A stretch of DNA of 64,000 nucleotides from JAXDMK01 sp963790325 (GTDB lineage: Bacteria; Actinomycetota; Acidimicrobiia; Acidimicrobiales; AC-14). A program made the position numbers and the translations under genes. The DNA lies in contig CAWBNY010000002.1 of the NCBI GenBank assembly GCA_963790325.1, positions 1,205,675-1,269,674 of the forward strand, in the 5' to 3' direction. Every line of letters starts with the position of its first letter. The stretch's first letter is position 1. Positions 1 through 7,943 of the stretch are shown one piece after another. The notes under the pieces are model-generated. The model made no database searches, was not told where the DNA came from, and saw only the letters and a list, made by a program, of their open reading frames with translations.

Positions 1-1088
1 GAGGAGAAGGGCAGACCCAGGCGGGCGAGGGGCCCGTTGGCCAGCGCCTCCATGACCTGGGGTTGCGACCCGCCGGCGGAGACGGTGTGGCGCCCGACCG
101 CGTCGAGGCGGATGCGGGGGCCGTGGCGGCCGGCGCTGGTGGCGGCGTCCACCCGTTCGACGAGGGCGGCGGTGCCGCCGAGGACGTCCTCCAGGACGGG
201 CAGGCCGTGCTTCAGATGGCCCTGGAACTTCATTCCCAGCTTGGCCATCGACCCGCCCGCGATGACCGCCACCCGGTCGAAGACGCCGCTGCCGACCAGG
301 GCCCCGGCCATGACCAGGGCGGGAACGGGGGCGGCGCAGAAGTTCTTGACGTCGGCCCCGCTGGCGTTGAGCAGCCCGCCCTTCTCGGCGACGGTCTTGG
401 CCATGTTGCCGCCGCCCCGCTGGTAGCGGTCGCCGATGGCCTCCTCGCCGCACCCGAGGACGTAGGGGATGGAGAGGGGGTCGACGTCGGCCTTGTCGAG
501 GAGGTGGAGGAGGGCGAGGGTGGCGGTGGCCTTGGCCGCCAGGTTGTCGAGGAGGACGACCGACGTCAGCGACTCGTCGAACTGCTCGCCGCAGCGCATG
601 GCGCCGGCCGGGCCGGGACCGATGCGGGTGGCGCCGGGCTCGGCTGCCACCGCCTCCACGTCGCCGGTGGCCTTGTCGAGGCGGTCGAGGTCGAGAGCCT
701 TGCCCAGGGGGTGGCCGGCGAGGGCGGCCGCCGCCCGCTCGGCGGCCGCGGCCGAGATGGTGAGCAGGCCGAAATCGTCGAGGACGGCCATCAATCCGAG
801 GAACTCGTCCTCCGGCATGATCTCGCCGTTGGGCGCGAACCGGGTGGCGCCGGGCAGGCCGGTGCCCACCCACGGCCGGGGGGGCAGGTCGCGGGGGTGG
901 ATGGTGTTGAGGTAGGCCTGGTGGGGCCCGTAGGCGACGGCGTCGTCGTAGGAGCGCAGGGCCTGGGCGAACTCGGCCGCCACCTCTGCGCTGCGGGGCA
1001 GCTCCCGGCGGGGCTTCGACCCGTGCTCGGCCAGGCCCGGCACGTGGGCCAGGACCTGGGTGGACGCGGTGACGACGGCTTCAGTCAA
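1..1088 (-). CDS. grdC: GrdC-like protein, component C beta subunit of glycine/betaine/sarcosine reductase-type complex (3' end outside window)
   Basis: Homologue of the beta subunit of protein C. In clostridia this subunit works with GrdD to turn the carboxymethyl group carried by the complex into acetyl phosphate, through a FabH-like acyl-transfer fold. About 362 residues are visible. They include YVLGCGEEAIGDRYQRGGG, GADVKNFCAAP (candidate acyl-carrying Cys) and VIAGGSMAKLGM, all close to GrdC as I know it. The start is TTG at 1088-1086, overlapping the stop of the GrdB-like gene; an in-frame TAG four codons upstream rules out an earlier start, and the N-terminus then matches the family. 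It is the third gene of the operon and runs off the left edge, so a grdD-like gene could follow outside. Confidence 0.88.
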   Translation of the reverse strand, partial: MTEAVVTASTQVLAHVPGLAEHGSKPRRELPRSAEVAAEFAQALRSYDDAVAYGPHQAYLNTIHPRDLPPRPWVGTGLPGATRFAPNGEIMPEDEFLGLMAVLDDFGLLTISAAAAERAAAALAGHPLGKALDLDRLDKATGDVEAVAAEPGATRIGPGPAGAMRCGEQFDESLTSVVLLDNLAAKATATLALLHLLDKADVDPLSIPYVLGCGEEAIGDRYQRGGGNMAKTVAEKGGLLNASGADVKNFCAAPVPALVMAGALVGSGVFDRVAVIAGGSMAKLGMKFQGHLKHGLPVLEDVLGGTAALVERVDAATSAGRHGPRIRLDAVGRHTVSAGGSQPQVMEALANGPLARLGLPFS

Positions 1089-2382
1089 TGGAGTCGGCTA
1101 CCTCGAAGACGGTCGGGTGGGAGACGTGGGTGGTGACCGCGGCCAGGCCTTGCTCGACCAGGCGCCGGCGCCAGGCGTGCTCGTCGTCGGCCGACAGGGA
1201 CGGGTCGCCGGCCGGGTAGGGGATGCCCCGGGTGCGGACGATCCGGGGGGCGCCCACCCGTTGGGCGATGGAGACGAGGTTGCAGAGCAGGGCGGTGGGG
1301 ATCCCGGCCCGCTCCAGCTCTTTGGCAAGCGTTGCCCCGCAACGCGTCCCCGTTCCTCACGTGGCGGTGAGGATGGCGGCCCGGGCCCCGGACCGGCGGA
1401 TGTCGGCCGCCCACTCCACCCCGAAGCGGCGGGCGTTGGCCACCGACGTGCCGTTGCCGGTGGTGACGAAGTACTCGGGCATGAGCGCCCCGATGCGGCC
1501 CTCACCCTCCAGCTCGCGGGCCACGTCGAGGGGCAGGATGCGGTTGGGGTCGGCGTTGGCGAACACGGTGGAGAAGCCGCCGTGGACCGACCGCCACTCG
1601 CCGGCATCGAGGGCGACCCTGTCCTCGATCGGGTACCGCAGCCAGCGGGTGGCTCGGGCCGACTCCAGTCCGCCGGGGTTGGCGTCGGGGACGAGGCCGC
1701 CCTCGGTGACGAAGGCCACCGTGATCACGGCCGGGTCGTCGACGGGCGGGGCGGGGGTGACCTGGTCGAAACGGGGGAGGGGGACCTCGGTGGCGTCCCG
1801 GTCGCCGCCCAGGCGGGCGAGGACGAGGTCGACGGCCCGGGTGGCGGCGTTGGCCTGGTCGAGCACCGAACGCCGGGGCAGGCGGCCGATGCGACCCTCG
1901 TCGGCGGTGAGCTCGGCCCCGCCGAGCAGGGCTCTCGCGGCCCGGGCGAGGGTGTCGAGGGACGGCCCCATCGAGCGGGCGACCTCGCCGGAGGCGACCA
2001 CCGGCGCCGTCCCCGCCTCGTCGAGGCCGGGGTTGTCGGGATGCATGGCCGCCACCGCGGGGACCCCGGCGGCGTGGGCCGCCGCCACCACCCGGGCGCA
2101 GGCCAGCCCGTAGCGGCCGCTGGTGAAGGCGGGGCCGGCGACGACGAGGTCGGGCTCGGCCGTCCGGACGAGGGCGAGGATCTCGTCGATCGCCCCTGCG
2201 GTGCCGACGGCGTAGTCGTCGCCGCACCACACGGTGGCGACCACCTGGTGGTCGGGACCGAGGAGGCCGGCCAGCTTGCGGCCGGGGCCCTTGGCCTCGG
2301 GTGCGGACGACGGTCCGGAGGCGGCCGAGTCCTCCCCGCCGACCCCGGCGAAGAACTGGTTGATGTAGTGGACGACCCTCAT
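1081..2382 (-). CDS. grdB: GrdB-like selenoprotein (component B gamma subunit) with in-frame UGA/selenocysteine codon
   Basis: Homologue of the selenoprotein subunit of substrate-binding component B of glycine, sarcosine or betaine reductase. The N-terminus MRVVHYINQFFAGVGGED and the segment VVAGPAFTSGRYG are typical. A TGA at 1359-1357 falls inside AILTAT-U-GTGTRCGATLAK, matching the selenocysteine site of clostridial GrdB. Homology continues in the same frame for 92 more codons to the true TGA at 1083-1081 (433 residues, the usual family length). A hairpin fitting a bacterial SECIS follows the UGA. A standard gene caller would stop at the UGA and lose the C-terminus. It lies 22 nt after the grdE-like gene and overlaps the grdC-like gene. 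The substrate is unknown. The selenocysteine reading is inferred and needs selABCD elsewhere in the genome. Confidence 0.9.
1329..1345 (-). promoter_or_regulatory. candidate bacterial SECIS hairpin for the GrdB-like selenoprotein
   Basis: On the reverse strand, 11 nt after the UGA codon (1359-1357), lies GCGTTGC-GGG-GCAACGC: a perfect 7-bp stem with a GGG loop. The first loop G is the 19th nucleotide after the UGA. That fits the known bacterial SECIS geometry (short stem, G in a small apical loop, roughly 16-25 nt from the Sec codon), where SelB binds. Function is inferred from position and fold only. Confidence 0.75.
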
Positions 2383-2404
2383 GTGCCGACTCTCGTGTGC
2401 CGAC

Positions 2405-3625
2405 TCATACGACTGCTCGCAGTCTCCCCCAACCGAGGCAGCTGAGCGCGCAGTAGATGACGGCGGTGGGCAGTTCCATGGCCTCGGTTGCGGGTTGGTC
2501 GACCAGCGCCACCCGCTCGCCGCCGTAGGCCCGGTCGACCGCCGGCAGCGCGAGGCGGTGGTCGTAGTTCCCGGTGCTCACCATGGCGATGGCCCGCTCC
2601 GGGGGGACGACGATGGGCGGCCCGGTGCCGTCGACCCCGGACATCTCCGCGAACAGGCCCACGGCGGTGATCCCCAGCTCCTCCAGGGCGTCCATCTTGA
2701 GAGCCATGTCGGCATCGGCGTTGCCCCCGCCCTCCTTGGTGACGATCACCGCGTCGAAACCGGCCTCGGCGCACACCCGGGCGGCGGCGGCCGAGATCTC
2801 CTCCTTGGCCGCCATGGCCACCGGCTCGGGGGAGATGACCACGCCGGCGAAGCAAAGGTCGACGCCGTGGCGGGCCCGGAGGGCGGCTGCGATGGGGTGG
2901 TTCTGATGGACCCAGGTGGGGTTCTTCAGCGACGGGTGCCCGAACTGGCCGCTCACCACCGCCCCGTCGTCGATGGCGCCGGGGTCGATCACCATCGGCT
3001 GCTCGGCGGCGAAGGACCGCCCGTACACGAAGATGTCCTTGAACGTGCCCTGGGTCTGGAGGTTGGTGAGGGCGGCCACCCGGGGCAGCCCGTCGCCCGC
3101 CTCCGGGTCGAGCGGCTCCTCGACCAGGTCCGGGTCCCGGTCGAGCCCGGCCTCGGCCAGGCGGGCGGCGAGGCGGAGGGCGCCCAGGCGGAGGGCGAGG
3201 TCGACGTCCTCCCACGGGGCCCCGTCGGCGGGGGTGAACTCGACCACCAGGTTCACCGTCCGGGCCAGGGGGGACAGGTCGGCGGCGGGGCCGGACATGT
3301 CGATGACCGCCTCCTGGGCCCGGGGCAGGTAGCCGGCCACCACCACCGCCGCTCCCCGGAGCACGTGGGTGATCCCGTCCCCTGCGCCCGCGCCCTCGGC
3401 CGGACCCACGAAACCGGGGAAGATCCCCCCGCCCCCGGCGGCCTTGGTCCTCGGCTCCACTGCGTCCAGCACCTTCACGATCCGGGCCGACTCGCCCGGT
3501 GCCGCGACGGAGAAGGACACCGAAGCCAACGACGCCGCGTCGAAGAACGCCGCCGCCTCCTCGGTGGGTGCGGTGAGGACCCCGGCGGCCAGCCCGAGGT
3601 GGTTACCCAGCTCGATCGAGCGCAC
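2405..3625 (-). CDS. grdE: GrdE-like protein (component B alpha/beta proprotein homologue) lacking the pyruvoyl-precursor cysteine
   Basis: Homologue of the proprotein of component B (GrdE/GrdG/GrdI family), 406 residues against about 430 in clostridia. Recognisable segments are LTNLQTQGTFKDIFVYG (residues 187-203), TWVHQNHPIAAALRARHG (237-254) and KEGGGNADADM (297-307). In clostridial GrdE a Cys near residue 242, within a GNC motif just before this HHQN-type segment, is cleaved to a pyruvoyl group. Here the aligned site reads SGQFGHPSLKN, with Phe228 in place of Cys, so self-cleavage by the known route seems impossible. The start is GTG at 3625, placed by the family N-terminus (SIELGN). First gene of the grdE-grdB-grdC operon; the upstream 247 nt are shared with the divergent whiB gene. 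Confidence 0.85.
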   Translation of the reverse strand: MRSIELGNHLGLAAGVLTAPTEEAAAFFDAASLASVSFSVAAPGESARIVKVLDAVEPRTKAAGGGGIFPGFVGPAEGAGAGDGITHVLRGAAVVVAGYLPRAQEAVIDMSGPAADLSPLARTVNLVVEFTPADGAPWEDVDLALRLGALRLAARLAEAGLDRDPDLVEEPLDPEAGDGLPRVAALTNLQTQGTFKDIFVYGRSFAAEQPMVIDPGAIDDGAVVSGQFGHPSLKNPTWVHQNHPIAAALRARHGVDLCFAGVVISPEPVAMAAKEEISAAAARVCAEAGFDAVIVTKEGGGNADADMALKMDALEELGITAVGLFAEMSGVDGTGPPIVVPPERAIAMVSTGNYDHRLALPAVDRAYGGERVALVDQPATEAMELPTAVIYCALSCLGWGRLRAVV

Positions 3626-3872
3626 GAGGTGGACCAGCCGGGTGACTCCGATGGTCCCAAGTTAGTGAATCGCGGACCGGGGGCACGGAACGGACCCGTG
3701 ACCGAGAGGTCGGGACCCGACCACCACGATGACGACGGCGGTGTCGTCAACGACCCCCTCACCCGGCGCGACATGGAAGCACCCCGGGTGTGGTTCGAGT
3801 CGAGCCCGCAGGACGACGGTTGAGTTCGCCAATGGAATGACACGGCCGTAACATCGGTTTGATAAGGGTGCT

Positions 3873-4138
3873 ATGGCTCAGACACAGCGATCGCTGGAGA
3901 ACTGGCGGCACGACGCCGCCTGCCGGGACCTCGACCCCAACATCTTCTTTCCCCCACCGACCAGGAGGCCGGCCCGGCAAAGGCCGTCTGCGCCTCGTGT
4001 CCGGTCCGCCAGGAGTGCCTCGAGTACGCCATCGCAACTCGTCAGGACGACGGGGTGTGGGGCGGGCTCGACGAGACCCAACGCCGCCGCCTCCGCCGGC
4101 GCCGGCAGGCTGCGGCCCGGGCGGCCCGCGCCGCCTGA
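3873..4138 (+). pseudogene. WhiB-family iron-sulfur transcriptional regulator, frameshifted
   Basis: WhiB-like proteins bind a [4Fe-4S] cluster and partner sigma factor in actinobacteria. The N-terminal part (ENWRHDAACRDLDPNIFF) is in the frame of the ATG at 3873. The rest (VCASCPVRQECLEYA, then GVWGG and a basic tail) is one frame away and ends at TGA 4136-4138. All four Cys (C, CxxC, C) and the GVWGG turn are present once the frame is corrected. One missing C in the run at 3951-3955 explains the break. Because the rest is intact, an assembly error is at least as likely as a real mutation. A possible ribosome site AAGGG lies just before the ATG. Divergent from the grd-like operon. Confidence 0.85.
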
Positions 4139-4324
4139 GGCGGGGGCCGCCAGGCGTCCAGGAACTTCGCAGGCGGTTCACAGCGTGCCCACAGCCTGGT
4201 GGGGCTGGATGGCACCAAGCCCGGCGTCGCCGGCCGGCCGGTCTTCCTCCCCCCTGCACCGACCGGCCGGTGGACGCCGCAGGCGGCGCGACACTTGACC
4301 GCCCCCAACGGAAGGCACCCCATC

Positions 4325-5080
4325 GTGAACGCACGCTCGGAGTCGGGCCGTTTCCGCCCTCTGGTCCTCACCGCTCTGGTGGTCGTGCCCCTGGCCGTGC
4401 TCGGTATCGCCTACCTGCTCTTCTTCTCCGACGACTCCCCCGACGAGCTCACCCTGTCCGACCCGCCGACGACCGAGGTCGGGAGCCCGGCGACCACCTC
4501 GCCCGGCACCCCCTCGGGATCCGCCGGTGCCACCCTCGCCGGCACCTGGTCAGTGGCCGACGGGTCGGTTGCCGGCTACCGGGTGCGGGAGAAGCTGGCC
4601 GCCCTGCCCGCCCAGAGCGACGCCGTCGGCCGCACCCGCGACGTCTCTGGCACCTTCACCGTCCGGGCCAGCGGCACCGAGATCACCGCCGAGGGGATCA
4701 ACGTCGAAGTCGACGTGTCCACCCTCAAGAGCGATCCGGCCGAGAGCCGCCGCGACAACCGGATCAGGACCCAGGGTCTGGAGTCCGACCAGTTCCCGAC
4801 GGCCACCTTCGTGAGCACGGCGCCGGTCACCCTTCCGAGTGGGACCGCAGCCGGTGAGGCCGTCACCGCCGCGGTCACGGGCGACCTCACCATCCACGGC
4901 GTCACCAAGCAGGTCACCGTCCCCCTCGACGTTCGCCTCACCGGCGGCCAGGGCGAGGTCGTCGGGTCGATCACGTTCCCGTTCTCCGACTTCGGCATGA
5001 CGCCGCCCAGCATCGGCGGCTTCGTCACCGTGGAGTCCGAGGCCACCCTCGAGTTCAAGCTCCTGCTCACCCGGGGTTGA
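4325..5080 (+). CDS. YceI-family lipocalin-like protein, membrane-anchored
   Basis: YceI-like proteins form a lipocalin-like barrel that binds isoprenoid or other lipid chains. The 251-residue product has a short basic N-terminus, one hydrophobic segment (about residues 13-34) acting as signal or anchor, a Ser/Thr/Pro-rich linker and a C-terminal YceI domain. Visible in the domain are ITAEGINVEVDVSTLKSD, RIRTQGLESDQFPTATF and GDLTIHGVTKQVTVPLDV. The GTG start at 4325 is chosen because GGAAGG at 4310-4315 sits at good spacing and the hydrophobic segment then lies near the N-terminus. An isoprenoid ligand would suit the carotenoid genes further along, but that is speculation. Confidence 0.85.
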   Translation: MNARSESGRFRPLVLTALVVVPLAVLGIAYLLFFSDDSPDELTLSDPPTTEVGSPATTSPGTPSGSAGATLAGTWSVADGSVAGYRVREKLAALPAQSDAVGRTRDVSGTFTVRASGTEITAEGINVEVDVSTLKSDPAESRRDNRIRTQGLESDQFPTATFVSTAPVTLPSGTAAGEAVTAAVTGDLTIHGVTKQVTVPLDVRLTGGQGEVVGSITFPFSDFGMTPPSIGGFVTVESEATLEFKLLLTRG

Positions 5081-5179
5081 CCCCGGTTTCGCCCCGGCCT
5101 CGGCGGGACGGGGCTGCTCCGGTCGACCGTCACGGCCGGGGCACACCCGGGGGGAGGGCTCAGGAGGTGGGCGAAGCCG

Positions 5180-5872
5180 CTAACCGACGGCGTGGGAATA
5201 CATGAGGTTCATGCGGTCGAGCTCGGCCTGGGTCCAGCCGGTGAGGGTGCAGCGACCAAGGGGGAGCGTCGGGAACATGGCCGAGGCCGGAGTGGTGAGG
5301 TTGTGGTCGAGCCCGAGGGTGTTGCTGAAGATCTGCACCACCATGGCGAACTTGTCGCCCGTGCACATGGGGTCGACCAGGCTCGGCCGGAAGCGACCGA
5401 TGGCGTAGAAGATGTGGTTGGCGGGGGCCGGTCCCGGGAAGATGGCGGCCGAGCCGGGGGCGGCGGGCGACGCCGTGCCGCCGAGGCTCTCGTCCTTGCA
5501 CAGCACCAGGAACTGCGGCGGGCCCAGGGCACACGGCTGGCCGGGGGAGAAGTAGATGTTCTGGTAGTAGAGGACCACCGGGTAGTTGGCGTTGTACCCG
5601 TTGTGGAGCGCGTTGATGATCTGGGCGAAGGTCTGGATGTGCTGGCTCAGCGACGGGTCGCCGGTGTTGTCGATGACGGCGACCGAGCGGTAGTAGGGGT
5701 TGTTGGCGGGCACGGACAGGTGCTGGTTCGGGCCCCAGTGGGCGGGGAAGAAGGTGTTGGCGAAGGTGTCGGCCCGGGCGGGCGCCGGCTGGAGGGCAAG
5801 GACCACCACCGCCGTCATCACCGCCGCCGCCGTCCGAACCGCCCGCATCGACCTGCTCGTTCGCATGTCCAC
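5180..5872 (-). CDS. secreted protein of unknown function
   Basis: 230-residue protein with a clear signal peptide: basic start (RTSRSMRAVRT), hydrophobic AAAVMTAVVVLALQPAP and an Ala-rich cleavage site before DTFANTFFPAHWGP. The mature part is rich in aromatic residues and Asn, with four Cys that could form disulfides, and no motif I can name. Start at GTG 5872, 8 nt after AGGA; an ATG two codons later is possible. Expected to be exported by Sec. It stands alone, convergent with the YceI gene. I do not recognise the family. Confidence 0.7.
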   Translation of the reverse strand: MDMRTSRSMRAVRTAAAVMTAVVVLALQPAPARADTFANTFFPAHWGPNQHLSVPANNPYYRSVAVIDNTGDPSLSQHIQTFAQIINALHNGYNANYPVVLYYQNIYFSPGQPCALGPPQFLVLCKDESLGGTASPAAPGSAAIFPGPAPANHIFYAIGRFRPSLVDPMCTGDKFAMVVQIFSNTLGLDHNLTTPASAMFPTLPLGRCTLTGWTQAELDRMNLMYSHAVG

Positions 5873-6007
5873 GCCCGTTGTCCTTTCGTGGTGACTCAAC
5901 CGCTGAACGTAGCGACGACCCGAGTTGCTGGCAAGGGTGCTACCCCCCTGGTGTGACAGACGTCCGGGCCCGCTCGCCGGTTCCGCCACCCCACGGAGGC
6001 TCACGGG

Positions 6008-6208
6008 TCAGCCGTCCGACCACTCCTCGTCCTCCTTGTCCCAACGGTCGTTGCGGGCGTCGACCCGGTCTTTCCAATGGCGGGCGGCGTCCTCCGACTC
6101 GTAGGGGCCGAGGCGGTCTTCCGGTGGGCAGCTGGTGCTCTCGTCCTCCGCTTGGTGGTGGCGGAGGCACCAGTACCAGGCTGGCTGTTCCGCGTCGGTC
6201 GCCGTCAT
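6008..6208 (-). CDS. small conserved actinobacterial protein, 66 aa
   Basis: Short acidic soluble protein with the pattern WYWCLRHHQAE, then SCPPEDRLGPYES. This matches a family of small hypothetical actinobacterial proteins with a WxCLxHxxVE...C...RLGPY signature and a charged helical tail. The two Cys and two His could bind a metal, but nothing proves it. Start ATG 6208 has AGGAG six nt upstream on the reverse strand. Function unknown. Confidence 0.72.
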   Translation of the reverse strand: MTATDAEQPAWYWCLRHHQAEDESTSCPPEDRLGPYESEDAARHWKDRVDARNDRWDKEDEEWSDG

Positions 6209-6269
6209 GGTTGACTCCTCTCGTGTCGGACGGTGCATGCCTTCCCCACTCGACCAGGAGGTAGTGAAG

Positions 6270-7115
6270 GTGCGATTCCGAGGCGACGCTCAACTGGACA
6301 CGTCGCAGGTGTCCGACCGCCGGGGCGCGGGGCCGTTGCTGGCGGGAGGCGGGGGCCTGGTCGGGGTCCTGTTCCTCGTGTTCCAGCTGCTGACGGGCAA
6401 CGGCGGCGGGGGCGGGGTGCCCAACATCCCCTCGCTCGGCGGGCTCGACTCCAACCTGTCGGAGGAGTGCGTCACCGGCGAGGACGCCAACCAGCGGGAT
6501 GACTGCCGCATCGTGGCCGTGGTCAACAGCGTCCAGGCCTACTGGGAGAGGACGCTTCCCGGCTACCGGGAGGCGACCACCGTCTTCTACGAGGGATCGG
6601 TGCAGACCGCCTGCGGGAGGGGGACGTCCGACGTCGGGCCCTTCTACTGCTCGGCCGACGAGAAGGTGTACATCGACCTCGGGTTCTACGACGACCTCCG
6701 CAGCCGGTTCGGGGCCCAGGGCGGCCCGTTCGCCGAGGCCTACGTCATCGGCCACGAGTACGGCCATCACGTGGAGAACCTGCGGGGGGTCCTCAGCCGG
6801 GCCCGGAGCGAGGCGACCGGCCCCCAGAGCCCGGGCGTGCGGGTGGAGCTGCAGGCCGACTGCCTGGCCGGGATGTGGGCCCGGGGCGCGGTCGACACCG
6901 GGTTCATCGAGGAGCTCACCGAGGCCGACATCAAGGACGGGCTCGACGCCGCCGCCGCCATCGGCGACGACCGCATCCAGGAGCAGGTGCAGGGCCAGGT
7001 CAGCCCGGAGAAGTTCACCCACGGCTCGTCGGAGCAGCGCCAGAGATGGTTCCTCACCGGCTACCAGTCGACCGACATCAAGGCTTGCGACACGTTCGCG
7101 GTGCCCACCGTCTGA
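6270..7115 (+). CDS. neutral zinc metallopeptidase, YpfJ family
   Basis: 281-residue membrane-anchored protein of the YpfJ/zinc-peptidase family. A short charged N-terminus (RFRGDAQLDTSQVSDRRG) precedes one transmembrane segment (LLAGGGGLVGVLFLVFQLL), a Gly-rich linker and the peptidase domain. The zinc motif HEYGHH (HExxH) is in YVIGHEYGHHVENL, and a downstream ELQADCLAGMWA supplies the third-ligand Glu as usual in the family. The second of two close GTG codons (6270) is preferred because AGGAGG at 6256-6261 then lies 8 nt away. Physiological substrate unknown. Confidence 0.87.
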   Translation: MRFRGDAQLDTSQVSDRRGAGPLLAGGGGLVGVLFLVFQLLTGNGGGGGVPNIPSLGGLDSNLSEECVTGEDANQRDDCRIVAVVNSVQAYWERTLPGYREATTVFYEGSVQTACGRGTSDVGPFYCSADEKVYIDLGFYDDLRSRFGAQGGPFAEAYVIGHEYGHHVENLRGVLSRARSEATGPQSPGVRVELQADCLAGMWARGAVDTGFIEELTEADIKDGLDAAAAIGDDRIQEQVQGQVSPEKFTHGSSEQRQRWFLTGYQSTDIKACDTFAVPTV

Positions 7116-7157
7116 GCCGTTGGTTTGGACAGGCCGGCAGCCGGTGAGAACGCCGCC

Positions 7158-7304
7158 ATGGACCTGCTCACGATCATCCTGATTGTCCTCATCCTTCTCG
7201 CCCTCTTCGGGGGGTTCGGTTACGGCGGGGGGAGGTACCGGGGCGGCGGCATCGGCCTCGGCGGCATCCTGCTCATCATCCTCCTGCTGATCCTCATATT
7301 CTAG
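7158..7304 (+). CDS. small membrane protein, 48 aa (DUF3309-like)
   Basis: The ATG at 7158 opens a 48-codon frame. It encodes a hydrophobic hairpin: LLTIILIVLILLALFGG, a Gly/Tyr/Arg-rich turn, then GILLIILLLILIF. The layout resembles the very small DUF3309-type membrane proteins. The ribosome site is weak (GTGAGA region). Function unknown. Confidence 0.6.
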   Translation: MDLLTIILIVLILLALFGGFGYGGGRYRGGGIGLGGILLIILLLILIF

Positions 7305-7449
7305 GCCTCCACCGACTCGTCGTGTTATCCCACGGTATTCCACGGTCTGTGGAAACCGGGGTCGAAAACCGTCGAGGAGAGCTGGCGGTCGCCCGGCGGC
7401 TCCGCGTAGAGCAGCCGTCGCCCGGCGATCGCGGCGCGACCCGGAACGG

Positions 7450-7902
7450 TCAGCCGCCCCACCGGTAGCGGGTCCAGCCGTCCACCGGGCGGGCTCCGAG
7501 GGCGGCGTAGAACTCGATCGAGGGGGTGTTCCAGTCGAGGACGGCCCACTCCACCCGGCCGCCGCCCGCCCGCTCGAGGAGATGGTCGAGGAGGGCCCGG
7601 CCGAGCCCGAGTCGCCGGTGCTCGGGCCGGACGAAGAGGTCCTCCAGCCAGATCCCGGGCCGGGCCGAGAAGCTCGAGTAGGTGGGGTACCAGATGGCGA
7701 AGCCGGCGACGACCTTCCCGAATGCCGGGTCATCGACCTCGGCCAGGACGACCCCAGGCACCGCGTCCGGCCCGAACAGCGAGGCGTGCAGTTCGTCCTC
7801 CGCCCACACGATCTCGTGGGCCAGGCGCTCGTAGTCGGCCAGGGCCCGGATGAGCTCGGCGATGGCCGGCAGGTCGTCGGGGGTCGCATCGCGCAGGCGC
7901 AT
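7450..7902 (-). CDS. GNAT-family N-acetyltransferase (diamine acetyltransferase-like)
   Basis: 150-residue single-domain GNAT enzyme that transfers an acetyl group from acetyl-CoA to an amine. The acetyl-CoA loop is EHRRLGLGRALLDHLLERA (R/Q-x-x-G-x-G/A type), preceded by IWLEDLFVRPEHR. The C-terminal WNTPSIEFYAALGARPVDGW resembles spermidine/spermine acetyltransferases, and the start RDATPDDLPAIAELIRALA is typical. Divergent from glnS with a gap of about 40 nt. The substrate cannot be told from sequence. Confidence 0.88.
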   Translation of the reverse strand: MRLRDATPDDLPAIAELIRALADYERLAHEIVWAEDELHASLFGPDAVPGVVLAEVDDPAFGKVVAGFAIWYPTYSSFSARPGIWLEDLFVRPEHRRLGLGRALLDHLLERAGGGRVEWAVLDWNTPSIEFYAALGARPVDGWTRYRWGG

Positions 7903-7930
7903 GCCCGTCAGTCTTGCGAAACGTCGTCGG

Positions 7931-7936
7931 TACAGT
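7931..7936 (+). promoter_or_regulatory. candidate -10 element (TACAGT) of a leaderless glnS transcript
   Basis: TACAGT fits the actinobacterial -10 pattern TANNNT and ends 7 nt before the GTG at 7944. That spacing would place the transcription start at the start codon. No ribosome site precedes the GTG, which fits leaderless translation. No convincing -35 is seen. Confidence 0.45.
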
Positions 7937-7943
7937 GGCCGGG

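Noticed and set aside
1357..1359. The TGA as a nonsense mutation making a pseudogene
   Set aside because: It stands exactly at the family's Sec position, homology continues in frame, and a SECIS-like hairpin follows, so recoding is the better explanation.
1085..1414. Short reverse-strand frames (and long forward frames) over the 3' part of the GrdB-like gene
   Set aside because: They are shadows. The real frame passes through the UGA codon, and only that frame has homology.
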